NCBI RefSeq assembly: GCF_039537005.1
Contig: NZ_BAAAZR010000039.1
Span: 1-64,000, forward strand
Direction of reading: 5' to 3'
DNA from: Sphaerisporangium flaviroseum
GTDB lineage: Bacteria; Actinomycetota; Actinomycetes; Streptosporangiales; Streptosporangiaceae
Length of the DNA: 64,000 bases
Shown: positions 51,225-58,986 of the stretch, piece after piece
Position numbering within the stretch: the first letter of the stretch is position 1
How the letters are laid out: the number at the start of each line of letters is the position of its first letter
Program-made: the position numbers and the translations under genes
The notes under the pieces: model-generated
Told to the model about the DNA's origin: nothing
Databases searched by the model: none
The model's input: the letters and a program-made list of their open reading frames with translations, nothing else

Positions 51225-52354
51225 GAGGCTTCTCTCAGCCGGGTCGCGAGGCGGTCATAGAAGCTCGGGCGGATGAAGTAGGTCGAGTGCGCGGCGAAAG
51301 CGCCCTTGCCGGTCGAGTACCGGAAATCCCGTACGCCGTCGAAGATCCTCTCCGTCGCGAAGCCCAGGATGTCGTTGAGGTCGAAGACGTTGATCCAGCG
51401 ATCGACGCCGGGAGGCTTCGGAATCCGGTCGGTGGCGGGGTTCGCGGGCGCCCGGACCGCGTCGAACAATCCCAGCTCGGCGAACACCCCGACCTGGGAC
51501 CCGACCGTCACGAGGACGTCGCAGGACAGGTCGGGCCGCAGACCGGACAGCAGGTCGTAGACGATGTTGCCGCCCATGCTGTGCGCGATGACGATCACTT
51601 GCGGATCATCCGCGGTGCATGCCTCGCAGGCGCGACGCAGATCAGTGGCGATGGTCGTCGCGATCGGCCCGTCGGCGCGGAGCCGCTCGCGCTGGCGAAG
51701 ATAGACGAGGATGTCGCCGAGGAACATCGACGCCGAGCGGTTGAGCGACGGCCGCAGAGCCTTGACGGCGAGCCGGCCGGTCATCCGCCCGGCCGCGCCC
51801 CGGATCCGCGAGAGTCCCTCATAGACGTGCAGCAGAGCCCGGTCCGGCCCGAAGGCCTCCTCCTCGTCCGCGCTTTCGCTCAGGTCTTCGGCAAGCCGAT
51901 TGATGACCTCGACGTCGTCCCGAGCGGTGTCCAGCCAGGCCGGTCGGGTCAGTTTCGCGGCGCGCACCGCGAGCCGCGCGAATCCGTCCGCCTCCTCCGG
52001 GTCGACGTCCTCCGCGGCCGTGCCGAAGAGAAGGTCGATCCCGTCGGCGAACGAGTTGCGGGCCACCTGGAGGACGACGCGGTCATCCGGTGGTGGCTCG
52101 GACTCCCAGACCTCGCCCAGCAGGATCGCCGGCGTCTCCTCGCCGGGCCCGAAGACCTCCTCGTCACCCTGCGGCAGCGAGGCGTGCTCCCAGGCGAAGG
52201 CGGCGGCCTGCCCTCCCCAGTAGGGCGCGAAGAAGGGGACCTGGCCCGTTGCGGGCACGAGGAAGCCGCGCATCAGCGCCGCCCGCGCGGCCTCCGACTT
52301 CGCGTATCCGGGATCGCGGCGCGTCGCGACGCCGTGGACGAAGACGATCGGCAT
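51221..52354 (-). CDS. Alpha/beta-hydrolase (lipase-like), first gene of caspase-like operon
   Basis: 377 aa from ATG 52354 with GGAGG 7 nt upstream; an upstream in-frame extension lacks family features. It begins with the oxyanion strand PIVFVHGVATRR, has the nucleophile elbow IAHSMGGN (Ser259) and a helical insertion (about 120-240). Most similar in plan to DUF676/PGAP1-like lipases. It overlaps the caspase-like gene by 4 bp, so it may be cleaved or activated by it and could act on membrane lipids. Confidence 0.83.
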   Translation of the reverse strand: MPIVFVHGVATRRDPGYAKSEAARAALMRGFLVPATGQVPFFAPYWGGQAAAFAWEHASLPQGDEEVFGPGEETPAILLGEVWESEPPPDDRVVLQVARNSFADGIDLLFGTAAEDVDPEEADGFARLAVRAAKLTRPAWLDTARDDVEVINRLAEDLSESADEEEAFGPDRALLHVYEGLSRIRGAAGRMTGRLAVKALRPSLNRSASMFLGDILVYLRQRERLRADGPIATTIATDLRRACEACTADDPQVIVIAHSMGGNIVYDLLSGLRPDLSCDVLVTVGSQVGVFAELGLFDAVRAPANPATDRIPKPPGVDRWINVFDLNDILGFATERIFDGVRDFRYSTGKGAFAAHSTYFIRPSFYDRLATRLREAS

Positions 52355-52622
52355 GTCACCACCTCCGCACCTGCATAACCTTCCGGCGCGGACCTTGCAA
52401 GCTCCTTCGTCCTTCTCCGTACGGCTTGAGGAGGACACGGCGACGGCCGGGGTAGGGAGACCCTGACCGTGCAGCCGCCCATCGCCACCGTCGAGCAACT
52501 CGGCGAACTCGGGACACTGCGCCTGTCGAGATCTCACCCAGGCAGTTCAGCGGCTATGTGAGTCGATCGCCCGTCCAGCCGGGACCCAGGCCCTACAGTT
52601 CGCCGCCGCCTCGGTCTTCGGG

Positions 52623-52979
52623 TCACCCGTGTGGAGGCGTGCCGCGCTTCAGCTCCGCGTTGATGCGCAACGCCTCGGCGAGCTGGTCTTCCAGGATGAT
52701 GATGCGGCAGGCGGCTTCCAGGGGTGTGCCCTGGTCGACCAGCTCCCTGGCTCTGGCGGCGAGGCGGAGCTGGTATCGCGAGTAGCGGCGGTGACCGCCG
52801 CTGGAGCGCTGGGGCGAGATGAGCTTGGCGAGACCCAGACTGCGCAGGAACGCCGGCGTGACTCCGAGCATCTCCGCGGCCCGGCCCATGCTGTAGGCGG
52901 GGTAGTCCTCGTCGTCGAACTTGTCATCGGGTCCGCCGCCGGGCGTGGTGCCGCTTACGGCCAAATGCGGTTGATCCAT
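52623..52979 (-). CDS. MerR-family transcriptional regulator
   Basis: 118 aa from ATG 52979 with GGAAGG 5 nt upstream; a longer open frame upstream lacks family features. The MerR winged helix is clear (YSMGRAAEMLGVTPAFLRSL, GHRRYSRYQL), followed by a helix (about 80-115) for dimerisation. There are no Cys metal ligands. The common actinobacterial small MerR without a sensor domain; target unknown. A 30-bp perfect palindrome lies 24 bp upstream of its start. Confidence 0.85.
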   Translation of the reverse strand: MDQPHLAVSGTTPGGGPDDKFDDEDYPAYSMGRAAEMLGVTPAFLRSLGLAKLISPQRSSGGHRRYSRYQLRLAARARELVDQGTPLEAACRIIILEDQLAEALRINAELKRGTPPHG

Positions 52980-53002
52980 CAAGCCTTCCGTAACGCCGAC
53001 AG

Positions 53003-53032
53003 GGGCCCCGGTGCCGATCGGCACCGGGGCCC
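53003..53032. promoter_or_regulatory. 30-bp perfect palindrome upstream of MerR gene
   Basis: A perfect self-complementary sequence without loop (centre CCGATCGG) lies between 24 and 53 bp upstream of the MerR ATG on the minus strand. It is either an operator (MerR proteins bind dyads) or a terminator hairpin for leftward read-through. No U-tract. Confidence 0.5.
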
Positions 53033-53591
53033 AAAGAGGTTCAACACCATCTACCGGCCACCTGGCCGGCTTCCTGTATTCCGCATCGACCGGCCTTGAC
53101 GGCGGGGATGCGGGGATCGCATATGCGTGACCGTAGACCACCTTCCAATCCGTGGAGCTGCGGCACCCGAGCGGCATGACTCAGCCGGCAACGGGCGATC
53201 CTGATGGCGTTCAACACTCCTTTCTTCGTTTCTCGACTTCGAACTTTCCAGCTACGACGGCCCGTCTGGCCGCCGCGGCAGCGCGTCCACGGCCGGGACC
53301 CCTAGCAACTGCACTGGCCCCGGCACGTCCGACCTTCTGCCGTTCACTTCCGTCATCCAGCTCAACCGGGCAGTTCGTCGTGGTGCTGATTTCTGCGCTG
53401 CCCGTTAAGTCGTTCCTTGCGATGTCGGAAACACTAGCCGCAAGACGGGTGAATGTCTACTGTGGCCGCTACAGATTTTCGATCCTGCATCATGCAGGGT
53501 CAGGCCGCTTCCAGCGTGGCGAATGAGGTCGCGACCGTCTGACCTGCTCGCGTGGCCGCTGGAGCCGGGATGACACGAGAACGCCTTGCCG
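53033..53591. other. Region without a convincing gene
   Basis: About 560 bp of lower coding quality. Short open frames on both strands lack ribosome sites and recognisable products. It borders a LuxR-type remnant, so it may be decayed coding sequence. Confidence 0.4.
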
Positions 53592-53723
53592 TTACAGGAG
53601 GCCGGCCTCGTGGACCATGATGGCGACCTGCACGCGGTTGACCAGCCCGAGCTTGGCCAGCGACCGGCTCACGTGTGCCTTGCGCACCACCTCGGGCCGG
53701 ACCCATCGAGCAACGATCACCAT
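53592..53723 (-). pseudogene. Remnant of a NarL/LuxR response regulator C-terminus
   Basis: The frame reads VVRKAHVSRSLAKLGLVNRVQVAIMVHEAGLL and stop, the typical recognition helix and C-terminus of a NarL/LuxR-type response regulator. Upstream there is an in-frame stop after about 10 unrelated residues, so the receiver domain and the start of the helix-turn-helix are gone. A truncated gene fragment. Confidence 0.6.
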
Positions 53724-53751
53724 GGCCGGTTATACCGAGGTCACAGCAGGT

Positions 53752-53967
53752 TCAGTCGTTGAACGACAGGCCGCGATGTTGGAGAGCGAGGCGGAGCTGG
53801 GCCAGTGCCTTTGGCCCTACGCCGTGCATGCGGGCGACCTCCGCCTCGCTCACCTGGGTCAGCTGCTCCAGACGCCGGTAGCCGGCCTGGGTGAGCGCTC
53901 TGTGTGCCGGCGCGGACAGCTCGCTCGGCAGGTCACTGTGCGGCTCGTCGCCTCGCTCGGTCGTCAC
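53752..53967 (-). CDS. Small helix-hairpin-helix protein resembling RNA polymerase alpha C-terminal domain
   Basis: 71 aa from GTG 53967 with GGGAG 6 nt upstream. Residues about 15-70 (LSAPAHRALTQAGYRRLEQLTQVSEAEVARMHGVGPKAL) carry a helix-hairpin-helix as in the alpha subunit C-terminal domain, so it probably binds DNA. Its 5' end lies 71 bp from the divergent phosphotransferase gene. Confidence 0.75.
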   Translation of the reverse strand: MTTERGDEPHSDLPSELSAPAHRALTQAGYRRLEQLTQVSEAEVARMHGVGPKALAQLRLALQHRGLSFND

Positions 53968-54038
53968 GGCGCTCCCTTCTCGCGTCTGGGCCCATGCTAG
54001 TGCGCGCCGGGAGGCCGGTGGGTGGTTAGGGTGCGGGT

Positions 54039-54890
54039 GTGATCCCGCAGACCCGCGCACTGCTGGCCCGGCACCTTCCCGGTTACGAGGTCAGGTCCCT
54101 CACCGTGCTGGGTGAGGGCTTGGACAACCTCGCGTACGAGGTCAACGGCGAGCTGGTCATCCGTATGAGCAAGGATCCGGCCGGTCGCGGCGAAGCCATC
54201 CGGCGTGAGGCCGAGCTGCTGGCCGTGGTGGCCGAGTGGTCGACGCTGCCGGTCCCCGAGCCCGTCTTCGCCGACGTCGAGGCGGGCGCCCTGGCGTACA
54301 GGAAGCTCCCCGGACTTCCGCTGAACGAGCACCCGGTGGCCCAGCCCGAGCGGCTGGCGGCCACCTTGGGCGGGTTCGCCGGCCGCCTGCACCAGACCCC
54401 GGTGGACAGGGTGGCGAACCTGGTGGAGCGGGACACCTACCCGCTCACGTCGTGGCGGCAGGACGCCGAACGGGACTACGAGCAGATCGTGGGGTACATG
54501 CCCGCGAGCGCTCGCCGTCTGGTGGAGGACTTCCTCGGGCGCACGCCGCCGGCGGAACCGCCCGCGCTGAGGTTCTGCCACAACGACCTGGGCGCCGAGC
54601 ACGTGCTGGTGGACGTCGAGGCGAACACCGTCACAGGCGTCATCGACTGGGGCGACGCGGCCCTGGCCGATCCGGTGCGCGATCTCGCGCTGATCTACCG
54701 GGACCTGGGTCCGGAGGTGTTCGACCTGGCGCTCGCCCACGACCAGGGCGACTGGGACGAGGCCGGCCGGGAGCGAGCCGTCTTCTACGCCCGTTGCCGT
54801 CTCATCGAGGACATCGTCTACGGGGTGACCACCGGCGCCCGTCAGTACGCGGACGCCGCTCTGGCCCACCTCGCCTGGACCTTCGCCTAG
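54039..54890 (+). CDS. Aminoglycoside phosphotransferase (APH) family protein
   Basis: 283 aa of the kinase-like APH family. The N-lobe has LGEGLDNLAYEVNGELVIRMS; the catalytic loop is FCHNDLGAEHVLVD (His181, Asn182, Asp183) and the metal-binding motif is GVIDWGDAALADP. The true substrate (antibiotic, choline or other alcohol) cannot be read from sequence. GTG 54039. Confidence 0.88.
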   Translation: MIPQTRALLARHLPGYEVRSLTVLGEGLDNLAYEVNGELVIRMSKDPAGRGEAIRREAELLAVVAEWSTLPVPEPVFADVEAGALAYRKLPGLPLNEHPVAQPERLAATLGGFAGRLHQTPVDRVANLVERDTYPLTSWRQDAERDYEQIVGYMPASARRLVEDFLGRTPPAEPPALRFCHNDLGAEHVLVDVEANTVTGVIDWGDAALADPVRDLALIYRDLGPEVFDLALAHDQGDWDEAGRERAVFYARCRLIEDIVYGVTTGARQYADAALAHLAWTFA

Positions 54891-54938
54891 GACCCGGGTC
54901 TTCGCCCACGACCGGGCCTCTGGCCTCGGGGGCGCTGG

Positions 54939-55460
54939 TCAGGCGCCGTTGGTGGACAGGTCGCGCTGCATGAGCACCGTGTCGACCCAGCGTCCGTGCT
55001 TGCGTCCGACGCCCGTCAGCCGGCCCGCGTCGCGGAACCGGAACGCGCGGTGCAAGGCCACCGAGGCCTCGTCTCCGGTGTCGGCGATGACCGCGATCAC
55101 CTGCCGGGTGCCGGCTCGCGCGCAGTCGGTGAGGAGCCGGTCGAGCAACGCCCGCCCCAAGCCCCTGCCGGTCCAGCCGGGCGCCAGGTAGATCGAGTCC
55201 TCCACCGTGTACCGGTAGGCCGGTTTGGGACGCCATGGGCTCGCATACGCGTATCCGGCCACCTGGCCGTCCACGTCGGCGACCAGGAACGGCAGTCGCC
55301 GGCCGGCCAGATCCTCCAGCCGGCGCGCCCAGTCCGCCGTGGTGGGCGGGTTCTCCTCGAAGGTGGCGACGCTGCCGGTGACGTAATGCGTGTAGATCGC
55401 GCTGATCGCTTCCAGGTCCTCGTGCGCGGCCGCGCGGACCACCGGTTCCCCTGCCGACAT
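54939..55460 (-). CDS. GNAT acetyltransferase, phosphinothricin-acetyltransferase-like
   Basis: 173 aa. Family pattern of Pat/Bar-like GNATs: AIYTHYVTGSVATFEENPP, VAGYAYASPWRPKPAYRYTVEDSIYL, acetyl-CoA loop GRGLGRALL, and ASVALHRAFRFRDAGRLTGVGRKHGRWVDTVLMQRDL. It probably acetylates an amine such as a methionine sulfone or phosphinothricin analogue. Convergent with the APH gene. Confidence 0.87.
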   Translation of the reverse strand: MSAGEPVVRAAAHEDLEAISAIYTHYVTGSVATFEENPPTTADWARRLEDLAGRRLPFLVADVDGQVAGYAYASPWRPKPAYRYTVEDSIYLAPGWTGRGLGRALLDRLLTDCARAGTRQVIAVIADTGDEASVALHRAFRFRDAGRLTGVGRKHGRWVDTVLMQRDLSTNGA

Positions 55461-55783
55461 ACCATCCCCGATGTCTCGAACTATGGCATCTACTACTACA
55501 CCCGCACGAGGCCCCGGTTCAGGCGGATCGATCGGCGTGGCCTTCCGGGGCCGGCCGGGCGGCCCGGCTCTCCAGGTAGCGCTGCTCGGGAAGGCCGGTG
55601 GTGAGGCGGGCCGCGGACCGGTAGCCGCGCCGGAAGCGGCCCCCGAGTCGTCGCGAACCCCGCCGGCGTGTTCTCCCCGATGGGCAAAGGTCGGGCAGCG
55701 GACGTCGATGGTTCGCCAGAGCAGGTGTGTCGTGCCCGTGGACGGTCACACCCGTTGTGATCGAAGAACGTCTCGGGGGAATC
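55461..55783. other. Intergenic region, nothing recognised
   Basis: About 320 bp between the divergent GNAT and DUF302-like genes. A likely promoter region for both. Open frames here are short and lack ribosome sites; no clear repeat or hairpin was seen. Confidence 0.4.
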
Positions 55784-56329
55784 ATGTCCCAGCCGGCACA
55801 CGAACGGATAGAAGCCGTTTCCCATGAGGTCAACCGCCTGGCCATCGCGGTCGGTGAACCGTTCGACGCCTTCCGCGCCCGCTACGAACAAGCCGTCCCG
55901 GAGTTCGACGCCGAACGCTTCGCACGGCTCGCCGACGACAACGCGGATTGGGACACCGTCATCGAGGCGACGGCCGAGAACGCTCCGCACGACTTCCTCA
56001 TTTACTGGAGCGCGGACTTCGGCCCGATTCTGCGGCTGTCGGGGGACCGGTGGCGCTGCGTGCAGTACCTGATGGGAAACCACACGATCGCCCAGCGCAT
56101 GTTCCACCGCAATCCCGCGATATTGCTGTACGCCCCTCTCCGCACGGCGATCTACGAGGACGCGGAAGGGGAGACCTGGTTCACCGTGGACCAGCCGGGC
56201 ACCCGGTTCTCCAGCTTCGGCGACCCCGAGATCACCAGGGTCGGATACCTGCTCGACCAGGAACTCGCCGCGCTGCTCGAATACCTCCAGGTGCCGGTGC
56301 CGCCCGTTCTCACCTCGCACAGCGCCTGA
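55784..56329 (+). CDS. DUF302-like protein
   Basis: 181 aa from ATG 55784 with GGGGGA upstream; the longer open frame has no ribosome site. The C-terminal two thirds show a DUF302-type pattern: VQYLMGNHTIAQRMFHRNPAILLYAPLRTAIYED and FTVDQPGTRFSSFGDPEI. Function of the family unknown. A short open frame follows 14 bp later. Confidence 0.75.
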   Translation: MSQPAHERIEAVSHEVNRLAIAVGEPFDAFRARYEQAVPEFDAERFARLADDNADWDTVIEATAENAPHDFLIYWSADFGPILRLSGDRWRCVQYLMGNHTIAQRMFHRNPAILLYAPLRTAIYEDAEGETWFTVDQPGTRFSSFGDPEITRVGYLLDQELAALLEYLQVPVPPVLTSHSA

Positions 56330-56343
56330 TTCCGGCCCGGTGG

Positions 56344-56523
56344 ATGACCTGGACCGACGTACCGGAGAACGAGGACGACTTCGAAGACCTCGGCGCGGCG
56401 TTCGAGGCCGGCGTCGGGCTGCCGGTCGGCCGGGTGGGGAACGCGACCGCTCGCCTGATGCCTCAGCGCGCCCTGGTCGACTTCGCGACGGCCTGGATCG
56501 CCGAGCACCGGCCCATGGCGTGA
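56344..56523 (+). CDS. Short hypothetical ORF, 59 aa
   Basis: ATG 56344 to TGA 56523 encodes an acidic peptide, MTWTDVPENEDDFEDLGAAF at the start and ending VDFATAWIAEHRPMA. The tail resembles the C-terminal end of NmrA/epimerase-like oxidoreductases, so it may be a fragment rather than a gene. No good ribosome site. Confidence 0.3.
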   Translation: MTWTDVPENEDDFEDLGAAFEAGVGLPVGRVGNATARLMPQRALVDFATAWIAEHRPMA

Positions 56524-56693
56524 CGGCCCTTCGCTGAAGGCGCGGCCCGGAGATGCCGGGGTCCCCGTGCGATCGTCCGCGTTGACAGGGCGGCTACCGG
56601 GTGGCTGTAATAGTGCGCGTGTCGCGTGACACCGGCCGAAGAGCAGTGGGCGGGCCGGTGATCGGGCGGCACCTTTCACCGAGGGGCGATGCC

Positions 56694-56723
56694 ATGAGTT
56701 CTTACTCCGCACCCTGCGCCTGA
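56694..56723 (+). CDS. Possible leader peptide (9 codons) with Cys codon
   Basis: ATG AGT TCT TAC TCC GCA CCC TGC GCC TGA follows GAGGGGC. Just after it the sequence ACGTAC-N8-GTACGT can form a stem (about 56722-56741). Short Cys-containing leaders occur upstream of some actinobacterial sulfur or redox genes, and the next gene is 250 bp away. Weak evidence. Confidence 0.25.
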   Translation: MSSYSAPCA

Positions 56724-56976
56724 CGTACGCGCCTCCGTACGTCGTCCCCTGTCCTTCGTGGTGCCGGGCACAGCGTTGCCCTGCGTCGCCGTGCGACCTC
56801 GGCACGACAGGCCTCCCGGCGACCGCCGCGTAACGGCGAACGTCCACGGCTTCACGTGCCCAATGGCCGTCCACACCCCGGACCGGGGATTCGCGTGCGG
56901 TCGCCGCGCGCTGCGCGCGATCACCGTCATCCACCATCACCGCGGACCACGCGATTCTTTGGAGATTCGACACCGT

Positions 56977-57894
56977 ATGCCCACATCGTTCAACCAACCG
57001 ATCATCGAGGAGTTCCGAACCAACGGGGGAAAGGTCGGCGGGCCCTTCGAGGGCGGCGACCTACTGCTGCTGACCACCACCGGCGCGAAGTCGGGACAGG
57101 AGCACACCGTTCCGCTCGGCTACGTCCGCGACGGCGACCTGCTGCTCGTCGTCGGGTCCGCCGCCGGCGCGCCCCGTCACCCCGCCTGGTACCACAACCT
57201 GCTCGCCCATCCCATGGTGCGGGTGGAGCTGGGCACCGAGGTGTTCGAGGCGATCGCTGTCCCCGCCGAGGGCGCGCGGCGTGACCGGCTGTTCGAGCAC
57301 ATCGTGCGGGCGGCGCCCGGGTACGCCGACTACCAGGCCGCCACCAGCCGGATCCTGCCGGTCGTGGTGCTGGAGCGTCCTTCGCCGGGGGAGGGCCCGC
57401 GGGAGGTCACCGACCTGGCCGGCAAGCTCGTGGAGGTCCATACCTGGCTGCGCTCGCAGTTGCGGCACGTGCGCGCCGAGGCCGACGCCCACTTCGCCGC
57501 GCGGGCGGCCCACCAGGGCCCGGGCGAACCGCCGGCGCCGGGGCTTGGACTGCAACTCCGGCAGCACTGCCTGGCGTTCTGCCAGTCACTGGAGTTCCAC
57601 CACACCAGCGAGGACGCGCAAGTCTTCCCCGCAATCGCCGGCTGGCATCCCCACCTGCGCGACGCCCTGGAGCGGCTCCGCGAGGAACACCGGACGGTCG
57701 CACGTATCCAGGGTGAGCTGCTCGCCCTGCTGGCCGACGCCGGCACCGCCGACCCCGGGCGTTTCCGCACCGAGCTGGACCGGATGTCGCAGGAACTGGT
57801 GGCCCACCTGGACTACGAGGAGCAGTCGCTTCTCCCGGTCCTGGCCGAGATCCCCTGGCCTCCCACCGCGCCGGCACCCGGCAGCACCACCTGA
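56977..57894 (+). CDS. F420-dependent nitroreductase (Ddn)-family domain fused to hemerythrin-like domain
   Basis: 305 aa from ATG 56977 with GGAG upstream. Residues about 1-135 match the deazaflavin-dependent reductase family: FNQPIIEEFRTNGGKVGGPFEGGDLLLLTTTGAKSGQEHTVPLGYV and HPAWYHNLLAHPMVRVE. Residues about 140-300 are a hemerythrin-like four-helix bundle with the iron-type His/Glu pattern (EVHTWLRSQL, HHTSEDAQVFPAI, LREEHRTV, HLDYEEQSLLP). It probably links F420 redox chemistry to an O2, NO or iron-responsive domain. Confidence 0.87.
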   Translation: MPTSFNQPIIEEFRTNGGKVGGPFEGGDLLLLTTTGAKSGQEHTVPLGYVRDGDLLLVVGSAAGAPRHPAWYHNLLAHPMVRVELGTEVFEAIAVPAEGARRDRLFEHIVRAAPGYADYQAATSRILPVVVLERPSPGEGPREVTDLAGKLVEVHTWLRSQLRHVRAEADAHFAARAAHQGPGEPPAPGLGLQLRQHCLAFCQSLEFHHTSEDAQVFPAIAGWHPHLRDALERLREEHRTVARIQGELLALLADAGTADPGRFRTELDRMSQELVAHLDYEEQSLLPVLAEIPWPPTAPAPGSTT

Positions 57895-57901
57895 GCGGAG
57901 C

Positions 57902-57931
57902 GGTGACGGGCCCACCCCGGGGCCCGTCACC
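57902..57931. terminator. Hairpin terminator after the Ddn-hemerythrin gene
   Basis: A perfect 12-bp stem (GGTGACGGGCCC / GGGCCCGTCACC) with a 6-nt loop, starting 7 bp after the stop codon. No U-tract, typical of actinomycetes. Confidence 0.7.
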
Positions 57932-58089
57932 GCCAGGGTCTGGCAGGCGGACGCGAGCCGCCACCCGCTGACCCCGTCCACGTGGAGCACCGCCTGGCGA
58001 CGCCCCCGAGGACGCCTGCCGGAATCGGCGAGCCGAGAAGGTGACCATGGCTGGTGACAGCGGTGGTCACGGCCCGCCAAGATGGCGGG

Positions 58090-58962
58090 GTGGCAGATCA
58101 CCGACACGCGGGGCACGGCGACGGGTGGGACTGGGAGGCGCGCGGCGCCCGGCTGGAACGTGAGGGCGAGATCGGCCTGCCCTGGATCGAGGCCGCGGCC
58201 GAATGGGTGGCCTCCCTGGCCGTGCCCGCTCCGGTCCAGACCATCTTGGACGTCGGCTCCGGCCCGGGCGTGGCCGCCTGCGTGCTGGCGGGCCGCTTCC
58301 CATCCGCCAGGGTCACCGCGGTCGACGGCACCGCCGCGTTGCTGGACCGCGCCACCGCCCGGGCCGGCCGGGCGGGGCTGGGCGACCGGGTGGGCACCCT
58401 GTGCGCCGACCTGGGCGGAGACCTGAGCGTGCTCCCCGAGGCCGAGATCATCTGGGCCGCCCGGGTGCTGCACCACCTGCCCGACCAGGCACATGGCCTG
58501 CGCGACCTGGCCGGGCGGCTACGTCCCGCAGGACTGCTGGTCGCGGTCGAAGGGGGACTGTCCCCGCGGTTCCTGCCGGGGGAGTGCGGCGTCGGGGACC
58601 CGGGCCTGTTCAGCCGGCTGGACGCGGCGATGTCGCAGGCCGTGGCCTCCCGGCTGCACCACACCACGTGGGAGGCTCCTCGGCCGGTGTACGACTGGCC
58701 CGTGCAGCTGGCGGCCGCCGGGCTCACGCCGCACCCCAGCAGGTCCTTCCTGCTGGACCTGCCCGCGCCGGTCGACCCCCACGTGCGCGAGTACCTGTTC
58801 GAACGGCTGCGCGACGCCCGGTCGATGGCCGAGGAGTACCTGGCCGCCGACGACCTCGCCGCCCTGGACCGGCTGCTGGACCCCGCCGACCCGCTCAGCG
58901 TCGCCCACCGCCCCGATCTGTTCCTGCTCAGCGTGTCCACGGTGCACATCGGACGTCGCTGA
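58090..58962 (+). CDS. Class I SAM-dependent methyltransferase
   Basis: About 290 aa with SAM motif I ILDVGSGPGVAACVL, the acid in VTAVDGTAAL and motif IV IIWAARVLHHLP. GTG 58090 (VADHRHAGHGDGW) is the preferred start; GTG 58054 would add 12 residues. No operon partner. Substrate unknown; possibly a small molecule. Confidence 0.85.
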   Translation: MADHRHAGHGDGWDWEARGARLEREGEIGLPWIEAAAEWVASLAVPAPVQTILDVGSGPGVAACVLAGRFPSARVTAVDGTAALLDRATARAGRAGLGDRVGTLCADLGGDLSVLPEAEIIWAARVLHHLPDQAHGLRDLAGRLRPAGLLVAVEGGLSPRFLPGECGVGDPGLFSRLDAAMSQAVASRLHHTTWEAPRPVYDWPVQLAAAGLTPHPSRSFLLDLPAPVDPHVREYLFERLRDARSMAEEYLAADDLAALDRLLDPADPLSVAHRPDLFLLSVSTVHIGRR

Positions 58963-58986
58963 TCAGCCCGTGAACGGCGCCTGAGG

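Noticed and set aside
53152..53526. 124-codon plus-strand frame in the gap right of the MerR gene
   Set aside because: No ribosome site, Ala/Pro/Ser-rich low-complexity start and no family.
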